In this document: positions 7,434 through 7,466 of the stretch, in pieces
Layout of the letters: every line of letters begins with the position of its first letter
Position numbering within the stretch: position 1 is the first letter of the stretch
Source of the DNA: Clostridiales bacterium
GTDB taxonomy: Bacteria; Bacillota; Clostridia; Oscillospirales; Oscillospiraceae
Direction of reading: 5' to 3'
Assembly (NCBI GenBank): GCA_003525905.1
Contig: DQIA01000092.1
Location: 1 to 7,466 of the forward strand
DNA: 7,466 bases
The notes under the pieces: model-generated
The model's input: only the letters and a program-made list of their open reading frames with translations
Databases searched by the model: none
Told to the model about the DNA's origin: nothing
Program-made: the position numbers and the translations under genes

Positions 7434-7464
7434 GATTCCTGATGAAATGTTTTAATCAGGAATC
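7434..7464. repeat. 10-bp inverted repeat at the window edge
   Basis: GATTCCTGAT (7434-7443) is the exact reverse complement of ATCAGGAATC (7455-7464), separated by an 11-base A/T-rich loop. The flank on the right is outside the window, so a T run that would make it a terminator cannot be checked. It may belong to the same structured element as the preceding hairpins, or serve a convergent gene downstream. Confidence 0.6.
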
Positions 7465-7466
7465 AG

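Larger units (their letters stand above)
7320..7466. other. Non-coding tail rich in inverted repeats
   Basis: No convincing coding frame on either strand. The first part is clearly richer in A+T than the genes. At least five perfect or near-perfect hairpins are packed into about 140 bases, far more than one terminator requires. The individual elements are listed separately. The window ends inside or just after the last one, so the region may continue. Confidence 0.8.

Overview
The window holds the end of one gene and the whole of a second. Both are on the + strand, only 20 bases apart, and a short non-coding tail follows. G+C is high (roughly two thirds by eye). Three S-layer homology (SLH) repeats, a strong AAGGAGG ribosome-binding site and a signal peptide suggest a Gram-positive-type cell surface with a secondary cell-wall polymer. 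The mix of SLH, Cys-X-X-Cys and beta-propeller modules with a membrane transglutaminase-like protein is most reminiscent of high-G+C gut Clostridia (Oscillospiraceae and relatives). That placement is an inference; no rRNA or marker gene is present.

Bases 1-2049: a membrane transglutaminase-like protein of the TgpA type, cut off at the left edge. It has an N-terminal multi-helix membrane block, a large extracytoplasmic part with a transglutaminase-like fold, one more membrane helix and a short basic, cytoplasmic C-terminal domain. The position that normally carries the catalytic Cys is Ser, and the usual Asp is Glu, so classical thiol catalysis is doubtful.

Bases 2070-7319: a secreted modular surface protein of 1749 residues. 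In order it has a signal peptide, a DUF4430-like N-terminal module, a helical segment, beta-sandwich modules (cadherin-like and PEGA-like), a PQQ-type beta-propeller, an Ig-like domain, a Cys-X(1-2)-Cys segment and three C-terminal SLH domains. It probably sits on the outside of the cell wall, anchored by the SLH domains.

Bases 7320-7466: no gene. This stretch is dense with inverted repeats: an outer 9-bp stem enclosing two hairpins, then two tight G+C-rich hairpins and a further 10-bp hairpin at the window edge. One A/T-rich hairpin could serve as an intrinsic terminator. The rest is not explained by a single terminator and is the least ordinary part of the window.

The tight spacing suggests the two genes are co-transcribed, with the membrane transglutaminase-like protein and the SLH protein acting together at the cell envelope. 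A functional link is not shown by the sequence.
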